A stretch of DNA of 64,000 nucleotides from Obelidium mucronatum. Its lineage: Eukaryota > Chytridiomycota > Chytridiomycetes > Chytridiales > Chytriomycetaceae. Both the position numbers and the translations under genes were made by a program. Under the pieces are notes generated by a model that saw only the letters and a list, made by a program, of their open reading frames with translations, ran no database searches and was not told where the DNA came from. Shown piece after piece: positions 32,046 through 43,966 of the stretch. Each line of letters opens with the position of its first letter. The stretch's first letter is position 1. The stretch covers positions 230,080 through 294,079 of the forward strand of contig JAIVFH010000040.1 of assembly GCA_025765595.1 (NCBI GenBank), written 5' to 3'.

Positions 32046-34960
32046 CTATATTCCCAAAGTATTCAACCAAACAACCAACTCCCTCGCCGTCGGCCTCACA
32101 CCCCCATCCATCTCCAAACAAGCACACATGATCCGAACAGCCTCAGGATCCAACCGACTCCCTCCACCACTCCCACCAAATCGCAACACCCCTTCCCCAC
32201 CAGCAACACAATCTCCTTCTTGTAACCACCGATTCGCTTTAATCCCACTCACACCAGCGCTACTACTTCCACCGCCTTGACACAAGGACTTCCGCATCTC
32301 AGCCCCATTCCTCGCAAACGTGCCCGCCACAGCTTGATCAACAGTTTCTCCCCCTTTAGGCATGCTCGAAACCTCAGGACCATACACACCAAACCCAGTT
32401 TGCAACCCAGACGCCCAAAACCCTCTCCGGATCCCCATCATCATATACACGCTCCCCTGCGCGCCATTGAACGGCTGCACCCCCGTCACTGCAACGAAAA
32501 GCGTGACTCCAACCGCGTACACGTCAACCGCGAAACTGTACTCTGCGGCGGATCCGGTGGGAAGAGTGAACATTTCAGGGGCCATGTATGCTTGTGTTCC
32601 GCGGCCGAGGCCGTCTGTGAGGGATCCGGTTCGGGATGAGCGGACGCTGGCTGCATCGCTGAGTTCGCTTTTGAAGCGATCGACAAAAGACCGTGGGCTG
32701 AGACAGCTGCTGGTGTTGGGGACGGATGAATTGTTGTTGGGGAGGTAGAGGGATTCGCTTTGGACGGAGCTGTTTTCGCGGGAGATGGGGAACGGGATAG
32801 CTCGCGCTTGTGGGCTTGTGTTTGGGCTTTGGGTTAGATGCGGATAGTAGTTGGATGTGGTTGAAGAAGGGTTTCGACTGTGTTCTGCTGATGTGGTGGC
32901 TGATGATGTCGATGATGGCATAGGGAGACTGGATGGTGGTAATAGGTACGAAGTCGTGCTTGTATCACGAGGATTGAGTTCGTTCGGTGTCAATGGCGGA
33001 GATTCTGCTGATCTTTGGTGTATTGGTTGGAATCCGTTGACTTGCAAGGCATTTCCAAAATCAGCAAGCTTGATGTCAATGCTCTCAGTCAGCTATTCCA
33101 AAAAAAATTAGCAAACTCATTTTGAATTTCGACAAGAAACTCACCAAACAATTATGGGGCTTGATATCGTGGTGGATAAACCCAAAAGAATGTACATAAT
33201 CCACTGCACTGGCCAACTGTTTCGCCCATCGCATCCAAATATCTTGACCTACGCCCCCACTACCTTGTACTCGATTGATATAGTCCATCATTGTTCCATG
33301 AATCGCCAATTCCATCACAAGTAGAATCCGCGGAATTCCATCCTCAGCATCCTCGTCGTCATCATCTTCACTGTAGCCCACATCATCATCGTCGCTCCAT
33401 CCACCATTATTGCTTGCTTCTTCGCCGTCACTATCAGCAACTACGCCTTGTCCCAAAGAACTTCTCATTCTTCTCACTCCACCACCGCCACGAATAAAAG
33501 ACGCTCTCCTTCTCCGCCTCCTCATCTGATTCCTACTTCCAGCGGCAGCAGCGGTTATCGTGGTTGAAGAATTCTCCTCTTCACTTGTGGTTCCAATCAG
33601 TTGGACAATATTTGGATGCCCCTTCAACAGCCGTAAAACTTTTGCCTCCATCAGTGCGCCATCAAAGCATTCTCGCGTTGCATGCATTTGTTTGACGGCG
33701 CATGGGAACGCATCTTGATCCGTTTGCAGTGAGATTTTGTCGAGTGGCGTTGCTGTTGATGCAGTCTTTGTTGTTGGTGGCTTTGTGTTATCGTTGGAAG
33801 GCAGAGATGACGGTGACGTCAACGTGTAGTTGGAGAGGTATACTCGGGAATATCTTCCTTGGCCAAGATAATTCTTCGCCAAGGGGAGAAATAAAAGGTG
33901 TAGGTTTGCTGGATTTGGTTTCGCGAATTCTGAGAGATCGTCTTGTTGCGGATGATCTTGTTCATCCGCCTTTGCTTCCATTGCTGGTTTTGATGTTTGT
34001 TTAGGCAGTGGTGGCTTTGCTGAAGCGGTTGGTGAAAGGCAGGTATTGGAATTCACAGTTGATGATTGGCGATTTTGTTGAGACCCGGGGGATGGTAGTA
34101 TTGCTACTCCAGCCATCATCGGTACTTGGTTTTTGGGAGTTGTAGGAGTGCCAAGGGAGAAATTACTCATGGGGGATTCATCTGGCACTCGATCAAAGTT
34201 GTCGCGATTAAGCACCAGTGTTCCAGTATCCCCGCTGCTACTTCGTCCAGGCGACATTGTGATGCGAGAAAAGTCTGACGGCCCCAGAGCTTGTTCCAGA
34301 TCGACAAACCCTCGATGTGCGCGAATTCTTTCAGAGTATGGTTTCTCCTGACGGTTGTAGTTGGCAAGAGGAGGTATAACTCGACCCGGTGTGCCAGCAG
34401 AATATTCGCCTGAAGCCGCGGCTCCTTCTGTGCCGCTCTCGTGTGTCTTGGCATTCCCAGCGGGCAACAGCTGCTGCAGTTCGTGCGGCAGCATCTTCGA
34501 GGCAGGCTTGAGCACCGCATGCGACACGGCAAAGATGTCGTTGCGCGACTTTTTCTCGACAGCGGAGACTGAATTCGAATTCGAGGCCTGGCTCAGCCTT
34601 GCGCGCTCATCGTCCGTCAGAGAGACAAACGGGTGCGCAATCGAGTGCGAGGTTGAGTCAAAGAAGGACCGCGACTTGGACTTTGCCGCTGGCGCCTCGG
34701 CCGCCGCCTCCCAGAGGTCTCGCTTGGAGCCCAGCGGCGTTGTCTGCGACTGAGAGAAGGACCGCGATGGCGGCTAGGGTGAGAGGGGTCGGTGGTGGTT
34801 TGAGTACAAGGAAGAAAGAAAGAAAAAGAACAGAAAAAGCAGAAAGAATACAACGCACGATGCGGTCGATGCTTCCGTGGCTGCTGCTTCCCGCGTGGGT
34901 GTTTGAGTTGACTGGGGCAGCTGTGCCGTGGCTCTGCTGCTGGTGGGCAAGGTTTCTCAT
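32046..34960 (-). CDS. Ser/Thr protein kinase with long disordered inserts
   Basis: A probable start at 34960 (MRNLAHQQQSHGTAAPVNSN) splices near 34770-34860 to SRSFSQSQTTPLGSKRDLWE. The N-terminal 350 residues are disordered and Ser/Pro-rich. The kinase domain has YLGQGRYSRVYLSNYTL (Gly-loop), a 40-residue insert, FPCAVKQMHAT (Lys), LRLLKGHPNIVQLIGT, then an Arg-rich and acidic insert (MRRRRRRAS ... GWSDDDDVGYSEDDDDEDAE), ILLVMELAIHGTMMDYI, FIHHDIKPHNCL (catalytic loop), an intron near 33050-33105, and IKLADFGNAL (DFG). A 110-residue Ser-rich insert precedes GRGTQAYMAPEMF and DVYAVGVTLFVAVTG. It ends VVWLNTLGI. All catalytic residues are seen. A partial copy lies at 62655-63110. Confidence 0.85.
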
Positions 34961-35047
34961 TCCTCTGCCATCAAAAGTCCAAAAAAAGAAACACGGCAAA
35001 CGGAATATTATATTTAACACAGCAAATAAATCCACCCTCTCCGTTCT

Positions 35048-35682
35048 CTATGCTGGAACAATTGCAAGAACGCGTCGGCAAGCTGGGCACCGATGAACCT
35101 GGTCCTGACAACGTGGTGCTAAAAGAGGAACGCAGAAACAACAGCCACATCCAATCAAGCAGAGGAAAGCTGATGTTAAATATGCGAGACAGCCTGGTGC
35201 ATTTTCCACAATCGACACTACATTCGTCTGACAAGTTGTGGACGGACAGAACATCAGCACCGAATCAGTCGTATCGATAACAAGCGTTTGCGGCAAGAGA
35301 GGTTCGAGGTCCGAGTGCTGAGAATGATGCGAATGAGAATGAGAGTACATTGAGGGCGGCGGCTGGGACCCCGAGTGGAATGTAAGAATAGTCTGGCCAC
35401 TGTGGTGGACAAATCCCGACTGCGAGTGAGATTGGGAAGGACGGCCGATGACGATTGGTGGCTGTTGCTGAAGGAAGATTGGCATTGCTTGAGTCGGCAG
35501 AGGAAAGCTTGGCTGGGATTGAGAGGCACCAGCATCGTCATAACTACATACAGGTAAGTCACGAATGGGGTTACCGCCTCTTTCCTCCTAACTACTTACG
35601 CTGGTGGAGGTGGCTGTGATGCTTCTCCATTGGCTCGTTCCTGTTGTGTTTCCGAGAGTATGTCTTTCTTGGACGTTGTCAT
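35048..35682 (-). CDS. LITAF-domain zinc-ribbon membrane-associated protein
   Basis: ATG at 35682 (MTTSKKDILSETQQERANGE), one short intron near 35540-35598, then a Gln/Pro/His/Ser-rich cytosolic region. The C-terminal LITAF (SIMPLE) domain has the CPSTTC knuckle at its start, then VVSIVENAPGCLAYLTSAFL and a hydrophobic stretch with LIGCGCCFCVPLL, and the closing HRCPACRR knuckle. Such proteins insert the hydrophobic hairpin into late endosomal/lysosomal membranes. The length of about 175 residues is typical. The tail after the last Cys is only a few residues long. Confidence 0.85.
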
Positions 35683-35794
35683 TTTCTGAGGTTATAATAT
35701 TCGTGGGGCCAGCTTGCAAGATATCTTCCTCTTACATAAAACATATATTCAAACATTATAACAGTGGCTAATGGTAAAATTGAAACAGCAATTG

Positions 35795-36607
35795 TCAAGC
35801 GTAAGCTTGCACGCAAAAATCCAGCTCTTCGTCCACAAACTCCTCACTCTCAAACACAATTTCCTCTACTTCAGAGCTGAAAGTTATCTTTTGGCTATTG
35901 CATAATTTTCCCTTCTCTGACGCTAAACTATATCGCCACTTCTTCCGATTGGTTGGCACCTTCAAAATGCTCTTCACATTCTCCGGCTGGATATACGGCT
36001 TGATACCAAGAGTTTGATTTTTCCACGCCACCAATGCGATCCGAGTATCCTTAAAGAGTGGCCGTGCTTTCAGTTCATCTCTGTTCTCTTGGACAGTCTG
36101 TTCAAGGACCTCAACCTCCTTTTGTAGATATCTCACTTTCCCATCAAATACAAGTCGCATATATGTTTTCATGTTGTTCTGCTGAAGTTCTTCATCATCC
36201 GGCTTTGTTGGGCTTGTGTCAGTTATTGGATGCACCGCCGGAGACAGCGGAAGCCCATCCACGGACGCATTTACAAAATATTTGTCTGTAGTTTCAGATT
36301 CAGCAGGATCCGGAGGGTTGGTGTTTTGTTCGCTCCCACCCAACAACACTTGGTTTAAAGCAACTCCTGACTCTGAACAATTCGAAGACGGCTTCATCCC
36401 AGCTTCCTTCACAATCGACAAATCGAGCCCGCATTTCGATGGCGGAGTTCCTTGCTTGGTCAGCTTCTCGGCATGATGTTGGTACTTTGCCAGCTGCTGC
36501 TTGGCTCGAGCCAGGTCCCACTGGTCGAGCAGCCGCCCGACTACCGCTGTTGGTGAGTATCCTTTGTTGCGGTCCAGCTTTAGTTTCCAAGTGGCGAAGT
36601 TTGGCAT
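35795..36607 (-). CDS. Hypothetical protein with coiled coil and PP1-docking-like motif
   Basis: An intact single-exon frame of 270 residues from ATG 36607 to 35795. The N-terminal part is helical and basic (LLDQWDLARAKQQLAKYQHH). A Pro/Ser/Asn-rich middle follows, then a likely coiled coil (VRYLQKEVEVLEQTVQENRD). The C-terminal segment SILKVP ... KITFSSEVEEIVFESEEFVD contains K-I-T-F, which fits the RVxF docking consensus for protein phosphatase 1. Its acidic continuation recalls PP1 regulators of the Reg1/Gip type. No family is recognised with confidence. The PP1 link is inference from a short motif that occurs often by chance. Confidence 0.55.
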   Translation of the reverse strand: MPNFATWKLKLDRNKGYSPTAVVGRLLDQWDLARAKQQLAKYQHHAEKLTKQGTPPSKCGLDLSIVKEAGMKPSSNCSESGVALNQVLLGGSEQNTNPPDPAESETTDKYFVNASVDGLPLSPAVHPITDTSPTKPDDEELQQNNMKTYMRLVFDGKVRYLQKEVEVLEQTVQENRDELKARPLFKDTRIALVAWKNQTLGIKPYIQPENVKSILKVPTNRKKWRYSLASEKGKLCNSQKITFSSEVEEIVFESEEFVDEELDFCVQAYA

Positions 36608-36961
36608 TATCGAAAAGCAATCTTATGCGATTGTAATCGGAGAATTTGCAGGGAAATTCAAACATCTGACAGTCTGCATGAGAACCCAAAAAACTGAACC
36701 CAAGTGGGGTAGACTCATAAAAACTGATATTTATAAAGAAAATTGAAACTTCTTCCTCCGCAACAAAAACCTTTTCGTTTCATTATTGTTTTTTTTTCTG
36801 AAAAAATCTCAAGTCTTGATGAAAATGACAATGAACAACAAGGAAAAAGCTGTCAAACAATCCATTCCTGGCTGCAGAATTCATTAAAAAAAGCTCCACT
36901 TAGAATTCGTATATATAGCAAAAAAAGCGCTGGTTGTACCAATTTTCGTTCCCACCATCAT

Positions 36962-39462
36962 ATGCATTCCCCAGCTTTTTTCATCAGCATCCTTGCATTA
37001 ACTGCATCTTACTCCACCGCTGCTCCACTGAGCGCGAGGAGACCAACTACTATGCCATCTTTCTGGCAGCCAAATGCAGTCGCTGCTCCTATTCCTGTCA
37101 ACAATGGACCCCCTTCCAGCTTTACAGGAACAACTGGTAGTTCGGCGGGAGTCTCTCCGCAAGATGCTGCCATCATGGTTGAGCACATGATGCTCGGAGA
37201 AATGGGGATGTCCCCCAACGACTTCGCAATTTCCAACTCGTATGTTGTAAATAACCGTGATGAGAAGGAATCCTTTAGAAATTAACAGTTAACAAATCTT
37301 CCAGATATTCTTCGACACAAGGAATGAGCCACGTCTATGCAACTCAAATGTTCCAAGGGTTGCCCATCGCAAACGCCGTGTCAAACTTCAATATTGCACC
37401 TACAGGAGCTATGCTCTCTGGTCACCAAAGTTTCGTCCCAGCTTCCATCATGGCCAAAGCGACTCCAGTTTCCAAGAGAGATGCCCCCATCATCCCGCCC
37501 GAACAAGCTGTTCTTAACTTTGCCCAAGCAAATGGGTTCAAGGTGACGGACAAGTTGTCAAGCACCCCCAAGGGAGATGGATTCGCGATTTCTGGTGCGA
37601 GTTTCGCGAATGGTCCTATTTTGGCAAGTCAGAAGTACTACCAGACTGCTGATGGGTTGGTTCACACTTGGGATTTGAATGTTAATATGAACGATAACTG
37701 GTATGGGTGCTTCTTTTTTTGTAAAAAAAAAAAAGTTTCAGTGGTTTCTTAGTCTTTTTGTCGATAATAATAACCGGTACGTTATTTTCGTGTGTTTACA
37801 GGCAGAACGCGTTTGTGGACTCAGCTTCCGGAAAAGTTGTGGCTGTTTCAAACTGGACTTCTGATGCTAAGAAAACCAGAAAGGCTGGAAAGCAGGGTAC
37901 TGCCGCTGGAGGTGCTGCCGCTGGAGGTGCTGCCGCTGGAGGTGCTGCCGCTGGAGGTGCTGCCGCTGGTGGTGCTGCCGCTGGTGGTGCTGCCGCTGGA
38001 GCCGCCGGAGCTGCTAGCAACCCACCACCAACTGCCCCAACCGTCCCAGTTACACCAGGAGTCATTCCTCCAGCGACTTACAACGTCATTCCAATGGGAA
38101 AGACTGACCCAGTCCAAAACAACGGCCTTACGGCCGTTACTACCCCATGGGACCTGAACGCTTCACCCAACGGCTGGCACATTGTTGGAACCACTCAAAA
38201 CACCGACTTGAGTGGAAACAACGTTATCGCTCAATCCAATCCAACAAATTTGCAGGACCCAAACGCGTTGGCCGCCCTCACGCGTCCTGCATCCGCCAAT
38301 CTCCAATTCCAGAGCCAATTTGACGCCACACAGGAACCAACAAATGCAGCCAACAGAGATGCTGCAACCACAAACTTGTTCTACGTGTCAAACAGTGTAC
38401 ATGATATCTTCTACAACTATGGTTTCACTGAAGCGGCTGGAAACTTCCAAATCTCCAACAACGGAAAAGGAGGCGCTGACAACGATCCAGTTATCGCAAA
38501 CAGTCAAGACGGATCTGGAACCAACAATGCAAACTTTGCAAGTCCACCTGATGGACAGGTTGGAATCATGAGGTTTGATCTCGCTCACGTTTTACGATAA
38601 AATTAACGTGAGCTTTATCAGAATGTATACCTTCACGGTGAGCACTCCAAACAGAGACGGATCTTTGGAAAACGATATTATTGTAAGTGTATTGCTGATG
38701 ACTTGTGTTTTTGATTTCGAGCTTCTGACATCAACCTATCTTTTGTAAATGTCACAAGACTCATGAGCTTGCACACGGTCTCTCCAACAGATTGACAGGA
38801 GGTCCTGCCAACGCCAACTGTCTTCAAACTCTTGAAGCCGGAGGAATGGGCGAAGGATGGTCTGATGCCTTTGCACTGATTACATCACTTCCAGACGCCA
38901 ACACCAGAACCACAGACGCGATTAGCGGTGGATACGTGCTAAACAATGCTAAAGGAGTTAGAAACTTCCCCTTCTCTACAAACTTGGCAACGAACCCGTT
39001 GACTTTCAATAGTTTGACTCAGTTGAATGAAGTCCACAATATCGGAGAAGTCTGGACTGCCATGTTGAAGTGAGTTTTCTTTCTTCATCGTGGTTTACTA
39101 TATCTCATCATCGTCCAACATTTTTTTTCAGCGAGGTCTTGTGGAATATGATTGACATCTCAGGAAAGACTCCCACCGCACAATTGGTTTCAAGCGCTGG
39201 CGCCAAAACCGGAAACGTTGATTTGATGCTCCTAATGATTGCTGGAATGAAGATGCAGCCTTGCAACCCCACTTTCATTCAAGCTAAAAACGCGATTGTT
39301 GCTGCTGAGGCTGCCATGTACAACGGCAAATATGCATGTGCGATTGCGAACGGATTCGCCAAGCGTGGATTGGGTCTGAATGCCGCCTCAACTGGTACCC
39401 CAGGCGCAGGACAATTCCAAAACAACCAGGATTTGCCAGCTGGTTGCACTAAGACTTTCTAA
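36962..39462 (+). CDS. Fungalysin, secreted M36 zinc metalloprotease (copy 1)
   Basis: ATG at 36962; signal peptide MHSPAFFISILALTASYSTA, then a propeptide with an FTP domain (SHVYATQMFQGLPIANAVSN; QAVLNFAQANGFKVTDKL) and the inhibitory region ending HTWDLNVNMNDNW. The next exon starts NAFVDSASGKVVAVSNWTS and contains a Gly/Ala repeat linker. The mature domain begins near TYNVIPMGKTDPVQNNG and has TTNLFYVSNSVHDIFYNYGF, THELAHGLSNRLTGG (zinc-binding HExxH) and GGMGEGWSDAF (third ligand Glu). It ends QDLPAGCTKTF. Introns fall at about 37240-37305, 37701-37800, 38573-38622, 38682-38757 and 39070-39130. Exon structure and sequence match copy 2, so the pair arose by tandem duplication. It degrades extracellular protein; in other chytrids the family is expanded. 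Confidence 0.93.
37901..38005 (+). repeat. 15-bp coding minisatellite in fungalysin copy 1
   Basis: About 6.7 units of TGCCGCTGGAGGTGC encode repeats of A-A-G-G-A in the linker between propeptide and mature domain. The first four units are identical; the last two differ by one base. Absent from copy 2, which has a Lys/Pro/Ala-rich linker there. Confidence 0.85.
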
Positions 39463-39875
39463 GAGTCTTGTCTCGTTTTTATGTTTCCTGTTTTATCTCT
39501 CTTTCCAAAATTGCATCTGTAGTTTTTACCCACGACAATCAAATAACAAACCAGCATCTTTGCATTTTATCTTTTTATAAAATTGAATATCAAGGATATT
39601 GTGAATCACCAATTTGATCACAGATGAAAAGAGCTCATTTTGCATCCTTACCGCACCGATTTGGAGAGCCTCCTAGCTTTTGGAATCTCATGCAACTTTC
39701 ATAATGAGTCTTGTTACTGGTGGCAGGCTGTACGAAAAGTCATCAATGAGACTTGTTATGAAATTTTTTGACAATGCCAATAAAGAGGGAATTCCCGTCA
39801 ACCATTTTCAGCATCTTAACATAATAACATAAAAAAGCATTTCAGACATTATATACTATACACAAGATCTACATC
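39463..39875. other. Intergenic region between the two fungalysins
   Basis: 413 bp; no gene. A TATA-like TATATACTATAC lies about 25 bp before the ATG of copy 2. Confidence 0.4.
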
Positions 39876-42234
39876 ATGCATCCTCCTAGATTCTTCATTG
39901 GCCTCCTTGCTGTATCTGTCGTTTCCGTTATGAGAGGCGTTACCGCTGCTCCAGTTTCTGCAACATCTGCTGTTAATATGCCAGGCTTCTACCAACCAAA
40001 TTCAGTTGCTGAAAATATTTCGAATGTTTCATCTGCCAAGTTTGCTCCAGAGAAGCCATTTACACTGCAGGATGCTACTGAAATGGTTCAACAGCACTTG
40101 GTTGCGGAAATGGGAATGAAACCGAATGATTTCAAAGTTACAAACTCGTGAGTGTGCTGCTTCTTTTGGTTCTTTTATTCATGTGGCTGCTTTCAGATAT
40201 CACTCTAAGCTATCCGGCTTGAATCATGTGTATGCTGTGCAAATGTTCGAAGGACTCCCAATCGCCAACGCCGTTTCGAACTTTAACATTGATTCCAGCA
40301 GTACTAGCGGTGGCGCAGTCATGGCATCCGCGCACCAGAGTTTTGTTTCCCAACAGAAGTTGGCGAAAGCTGTTCCAGTCCACAAGCGAGACGCGCCTGT
40401 GATTCCAGCCGATCAAGCTGTCTTGAACTTTGCTAAAGCAAAAGGATTGAAAGTGACGGATAAATTGACGGTAAAAAAGAATGAGAAGGGTGTTGGGTTT
40501 CTTGTAACTGGCGCTAGTTTCGCGATGGGGCCGATTCAAGCAACGGAAAAGTACTATCAGACGGCTACTGATTTGGTTCATACTTGGGATTTGAATGTTA
40601 ACATGGAAGACGCTTGGTGAGTACTATTAGTAAACGTATTATTCTTTCGATGAGGTCACTTTTATTGAAACTCGGTTATTTTCAATGAAGGATGAATGCT
40701 TTCGTGGATTCTGCCACTGGTAAAGTTGTGGGACTTGCGAATTGGACATCCAACCATTCAGCTACCGGCGCTCAAAAGAAGAAAAAGAAGAAGGCCAAGA
40801 AGGTTCAGAAAAAGCCGGCTGCTCCAGCTCCTCCAGTCCCTGCACCAGCGCCTGCACCAGCCCCACAACCAGATGCTGGGCCGATCCAGCCGGCAACGTA
40901 CAACGTTGTTCCCATCGGAAAAACAGATCCAATTCAAAACAATAACGGTCTTACTTCGGTCACGAGTCCATGGGACCTCAAGGCATCCCCCAACGGATGG
41001 CACAATGTCGGAGCCACAGCAAACACCGACTTGAGTGGAAACAATGTTCTAGCTCAATCCAACCCAAACAACTTGCAAGATCCAAATGACTTGGCTGCTC
41101 TCCCTCGCCCAGTCTCTGCGAACCTCCAATTCCAATTCCAGTTCGACCCTGCTCAAGCCCCAACTAACCCAGTCAACCGCGACGCGGCCACAACAAATTT
41201 GTTCTACGTGGCAAACAGCATGCACGATATCTTTTACAACTATGGATTCACAGAGGCTGCGGGAAACTTTCAGATTGTAAACAATGGCAAGGGCGGAGTT
41301 GATAATGATCCTGTGATTGCGAATAGCCAAGACGGATCCGGAGTCAACAATGCGAATTTCGCAAGTCCTCCAGATGGTCAAGTTGGAATTATGAGAATGT
41401 TTACTTTCACGACCACGACGCCGAATCGAGACGGATCACTTGAGAATGATGTTGTGGTGGGTTGCTTTTCTTGACCACTTTTTCAATATTTTGGTTATTA
41501 ACCTTCGTTTATTTTCAATCTATAAAGGCGCACGAAATGACGCATGGGCTTTCAAACAGACTTACTGGCGGCCCAGCCAACGCCAACTGTCTTCAAACAT
41601 TGGAAGCTGGTGGGATGGGTGAAGGCTGGAGTGACACTTTTGCGTTGATGGTCTCTCTCCCGGATGACGCAACTCGTGCAACAGACTTAATCACTGGAGG
41701 ATATGTTCTGAACAACGCAGCGGGAGTCAGGAATTTTCCCTTCTCGACCAACCTGGCGACAAATCCACTGACATTTGCAAGTTTGAACAAACTTAATGAA
41801 GTTCATAACATTGGAGAAGTGTGGACTGCGATGTTACAGTTGAGTTTTTCTTTTACTTGAATTTCTCTTGTGTGCAATTTGTTGATGTTTTCTTTATCTA
41901 TAGTGAGGTCATGTGGAACATGATTGATGTATCTGGCAAGACTCCATCGTCCAAGATCGTATCGAGTGCGTGCACCAACACTGGAAACACTGACTTGATG
42001 CTTCTTTTGATAGCTGGAATGAAGATGCAGCCTTGCAACCCCACATTCATTCAAGCTAAAAACGCGATTATTGCTGCTGAGGCCGCCATGTTCAAGGGAA
42101 AATACGCATGTGCGATTGCGAACGGGATGGCGAAACGTGGGCTTGGTGTGAATGCTGTATCTGCTGGTGACCCAGGCTCTGGACAATTCACTGCTAATCA
42201 GGACTTGCCAGCTGGCTGTACCAAGTCGTTTTAA
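39876..42234 (+). CDS. Fungalysin, secreted M36 zinc metalloprotease (copy 2)
   Basis: ATG at 39876; signal peptide MHPPRFFIGLLAVSVVSVMR, then the FTP/propeptide region (HVYAVQMFEGLPIANAVSNF; QAVLNFAKAKGLKVTDKL) ending NVNMEDAW. The linker differs from copy 1: a Lys run (KKKKKKAKKVQKK) followed by Pro/Ala repeats. The mature domain has TYNVVPIGKTDPIQNNNGL, TTNLFYVANSMHDIFYNYGF, AHEMTHGLSNRLTGG (HExxH; Met-Thr where copy 1 has Leu-Ala) and GGMGEGWSDTF (Glu ligand). It ends QDLPAGCTKSF. Intron positions match copy 1. All catalytic residues are present. The two enzymes may differ mainly in the linker and in propeptide processing. Confidence 0.93.
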
Positions 42235-42352
42235 TCACCACCTTGCATCCAAAATTTTTTTAAAAAAGGTTTTTTTTTTCTCAAATGCATCATTTTCACT
42301 ACACCATTAAAAACTTCAAGTATTATATATTCCTGCATTAAATAAAAAGTAA

Positions 42353-43511
42353 CTAGAGTCTAATCTTCTTCAGAGGGCTCAAAGTAATAATTGATTCTGT
42401 CCATTCAGGACTTACTGAGTAGTAATCCCATGGGCTCAAGTTCCGAAGACCCCCACAGTTACAACAGTTTTGAGGTGCTGGAGGTGATGTTAATTCAGGG
42501 GTAGGTGATGCAACAGATTTAGAGAGCGGGCTAGGGCAAGGACTTTTTGATTGATTGGTATCTGAAGGTACGTCCAAAGTACGTTTCTTTGATTTCGAAT
42601 TTAGCTCACTGTTGTTGGCCAGCAATGACGGTATCTTGAGATCAGTGGCAAACTTTTCGAAACCACTACCTGAAGGAGTTCTCAAGGTTTCCCCAAGTTT
42701 TAATTTGCGACGCATGTATCCAGCACTATGTGCCGGAGAAGGAGGTGGGATTATGTCGGCGTCATCATAAAAGTGTTCCACATCGTGTGGATAAAAGCAA
42801 GAGATGACTCTGTACTTGCAGTTGTCGCTTCCAACAATTGTGATGGTCAGTTTGGCAAACCCATGCTGTACTGGACGGGTGTTTGGTCTGTATGATGTTG
42901 TTGCGAAACGGCAGCGTTCAATGGCTTGGGGAATATCAGAACTTGAAACTTGCTTCTTTCCTTTTGTAGACTCAACTTCTCGATAAAGAAGAAAGGAGCC
43001 GTGGATGCGCGACGGTGACCATGATTCGCCATCTTCAGGAAGAATGATTATCAGAAACGGGAAACCAGAAACTATTCAAGAAAGTACCTCGCCATCTAGA
43101 CAGTTGGGTATTTGCTGAAGACTCCATGAATACAATAACCGAGCCGCTTCGCAGCGATGCATTGGCTGGCACGACTCGCAGGGGTCGAATCACGCCTGCC
43201 AAACAAGCTTCAACGAGCAGTTGGGCATCCCGCTTGTCTTTCACGAAGCCAAACCAGGACTCAAATGGAGTAAGTTCCTTGCACGCTAGGGCTAGCTCCG
43301 AAGGGGCAGTGGCAGTGGCAGTGGCAGTGGGCTGGTTGCTTCCAAGCTCGGACCCATGTGCTCTGACACTTGCCTCTGTGGGAGGAATGGCTGAACCCAA
43401 CAAGCTTGGCAAGTCGAGCGTCGCTGGTGCGGGCGTTCTTTGCGGCGAATCCAAGATGTGCAATTGCGTGGCAGTGGCTGTCTGGGGAAGCAAGGCCGAG
43501 ACCGTAAGCAT
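42353..43511 (-). CDS. Gti1/Pac2 (WOPR) transcription factor, second copy
   Basis: ATG at 43511 (MLTVSALLPQTATATQLHIL). A Pro/Thr/Ala-rich leader contains a (GGCAGT)4 coding repeat at 43305-43330. WOPR box 1 reads ESWFGFVKDKRDAQLLVEAC, LRSGSVIVFMESSANTQLSR, WR spliced to DGESWSPSRIHGSFLLYREV. Box 2 is AKLTITIVGSDNCKYRVISC followed by HDVEHFY. Introns lie near 43030-43090 and 42785-42850. The tail has a basic patch KSKKRTLDVP (possible nuclear signal), Ser/Pro runs and a Cys-Asn-Cys cluster. It is clearly a paralogue of 3185-4893 but diverged outside the WOPR boxes. It may regulate the secreted proteases beside it; this is only a positional guess. Confidence 0.9.
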
Positions 43512-43966
43512 AATGTTCGTTGCGGTGCTGGATGGGTATTTGGTTCTGGTGCTAAGGATGTGGTGTTAGACGGCAGCGAGAGAATACACCTGACTTCGTT
43601 CACGCTTCTTACATTCAAGCTGTAGAGCGATGCGCTGCTAATTGCTAGATGCAGTTATGCTCCACTTGGAAAATAATTTCAGATTCATGAAAAAATTCAG
43701 AGTTATTTGTGGACCAACCCCCATGTGCTCCGAGTTTTGTCATCCAAGCTTACAAATAGCTTTAACCTTTTGGCAAAAGATAACAACTCAGATAACCTCA
43801 TTGTTCTGATTCTATTTGGCTAACCCACAGGAAAAAAAAATTCATGTTCCGTTCGGTTCCCTCCTTTTCATATTTTTTTCGTCTGGTGTTTACGAAGGAC
43901 TCGGAAGAAGAGTATTATATACTGTCTTATACTGTCTGCTGAAGTTGGCACAAATAAATCACCGCC
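43512..43966. other. Shared upstream region of the WOPR copy 2 and NAT9-like genes
   Basis: 455 bp between divergent starts with no gene. A/T-rich near the NAT9 end (AATAAATC just before the ATG). Probable bidirectional promoter. Confidence 0.4.

Noticed and set aside
37796..38117. Two minus-strand frames rich in Ala/Pro or Ser/Gly opposite the fungalysin linker
   Set aside because: They are antisense readings of the 15-bp minisatellite and lack any other support.
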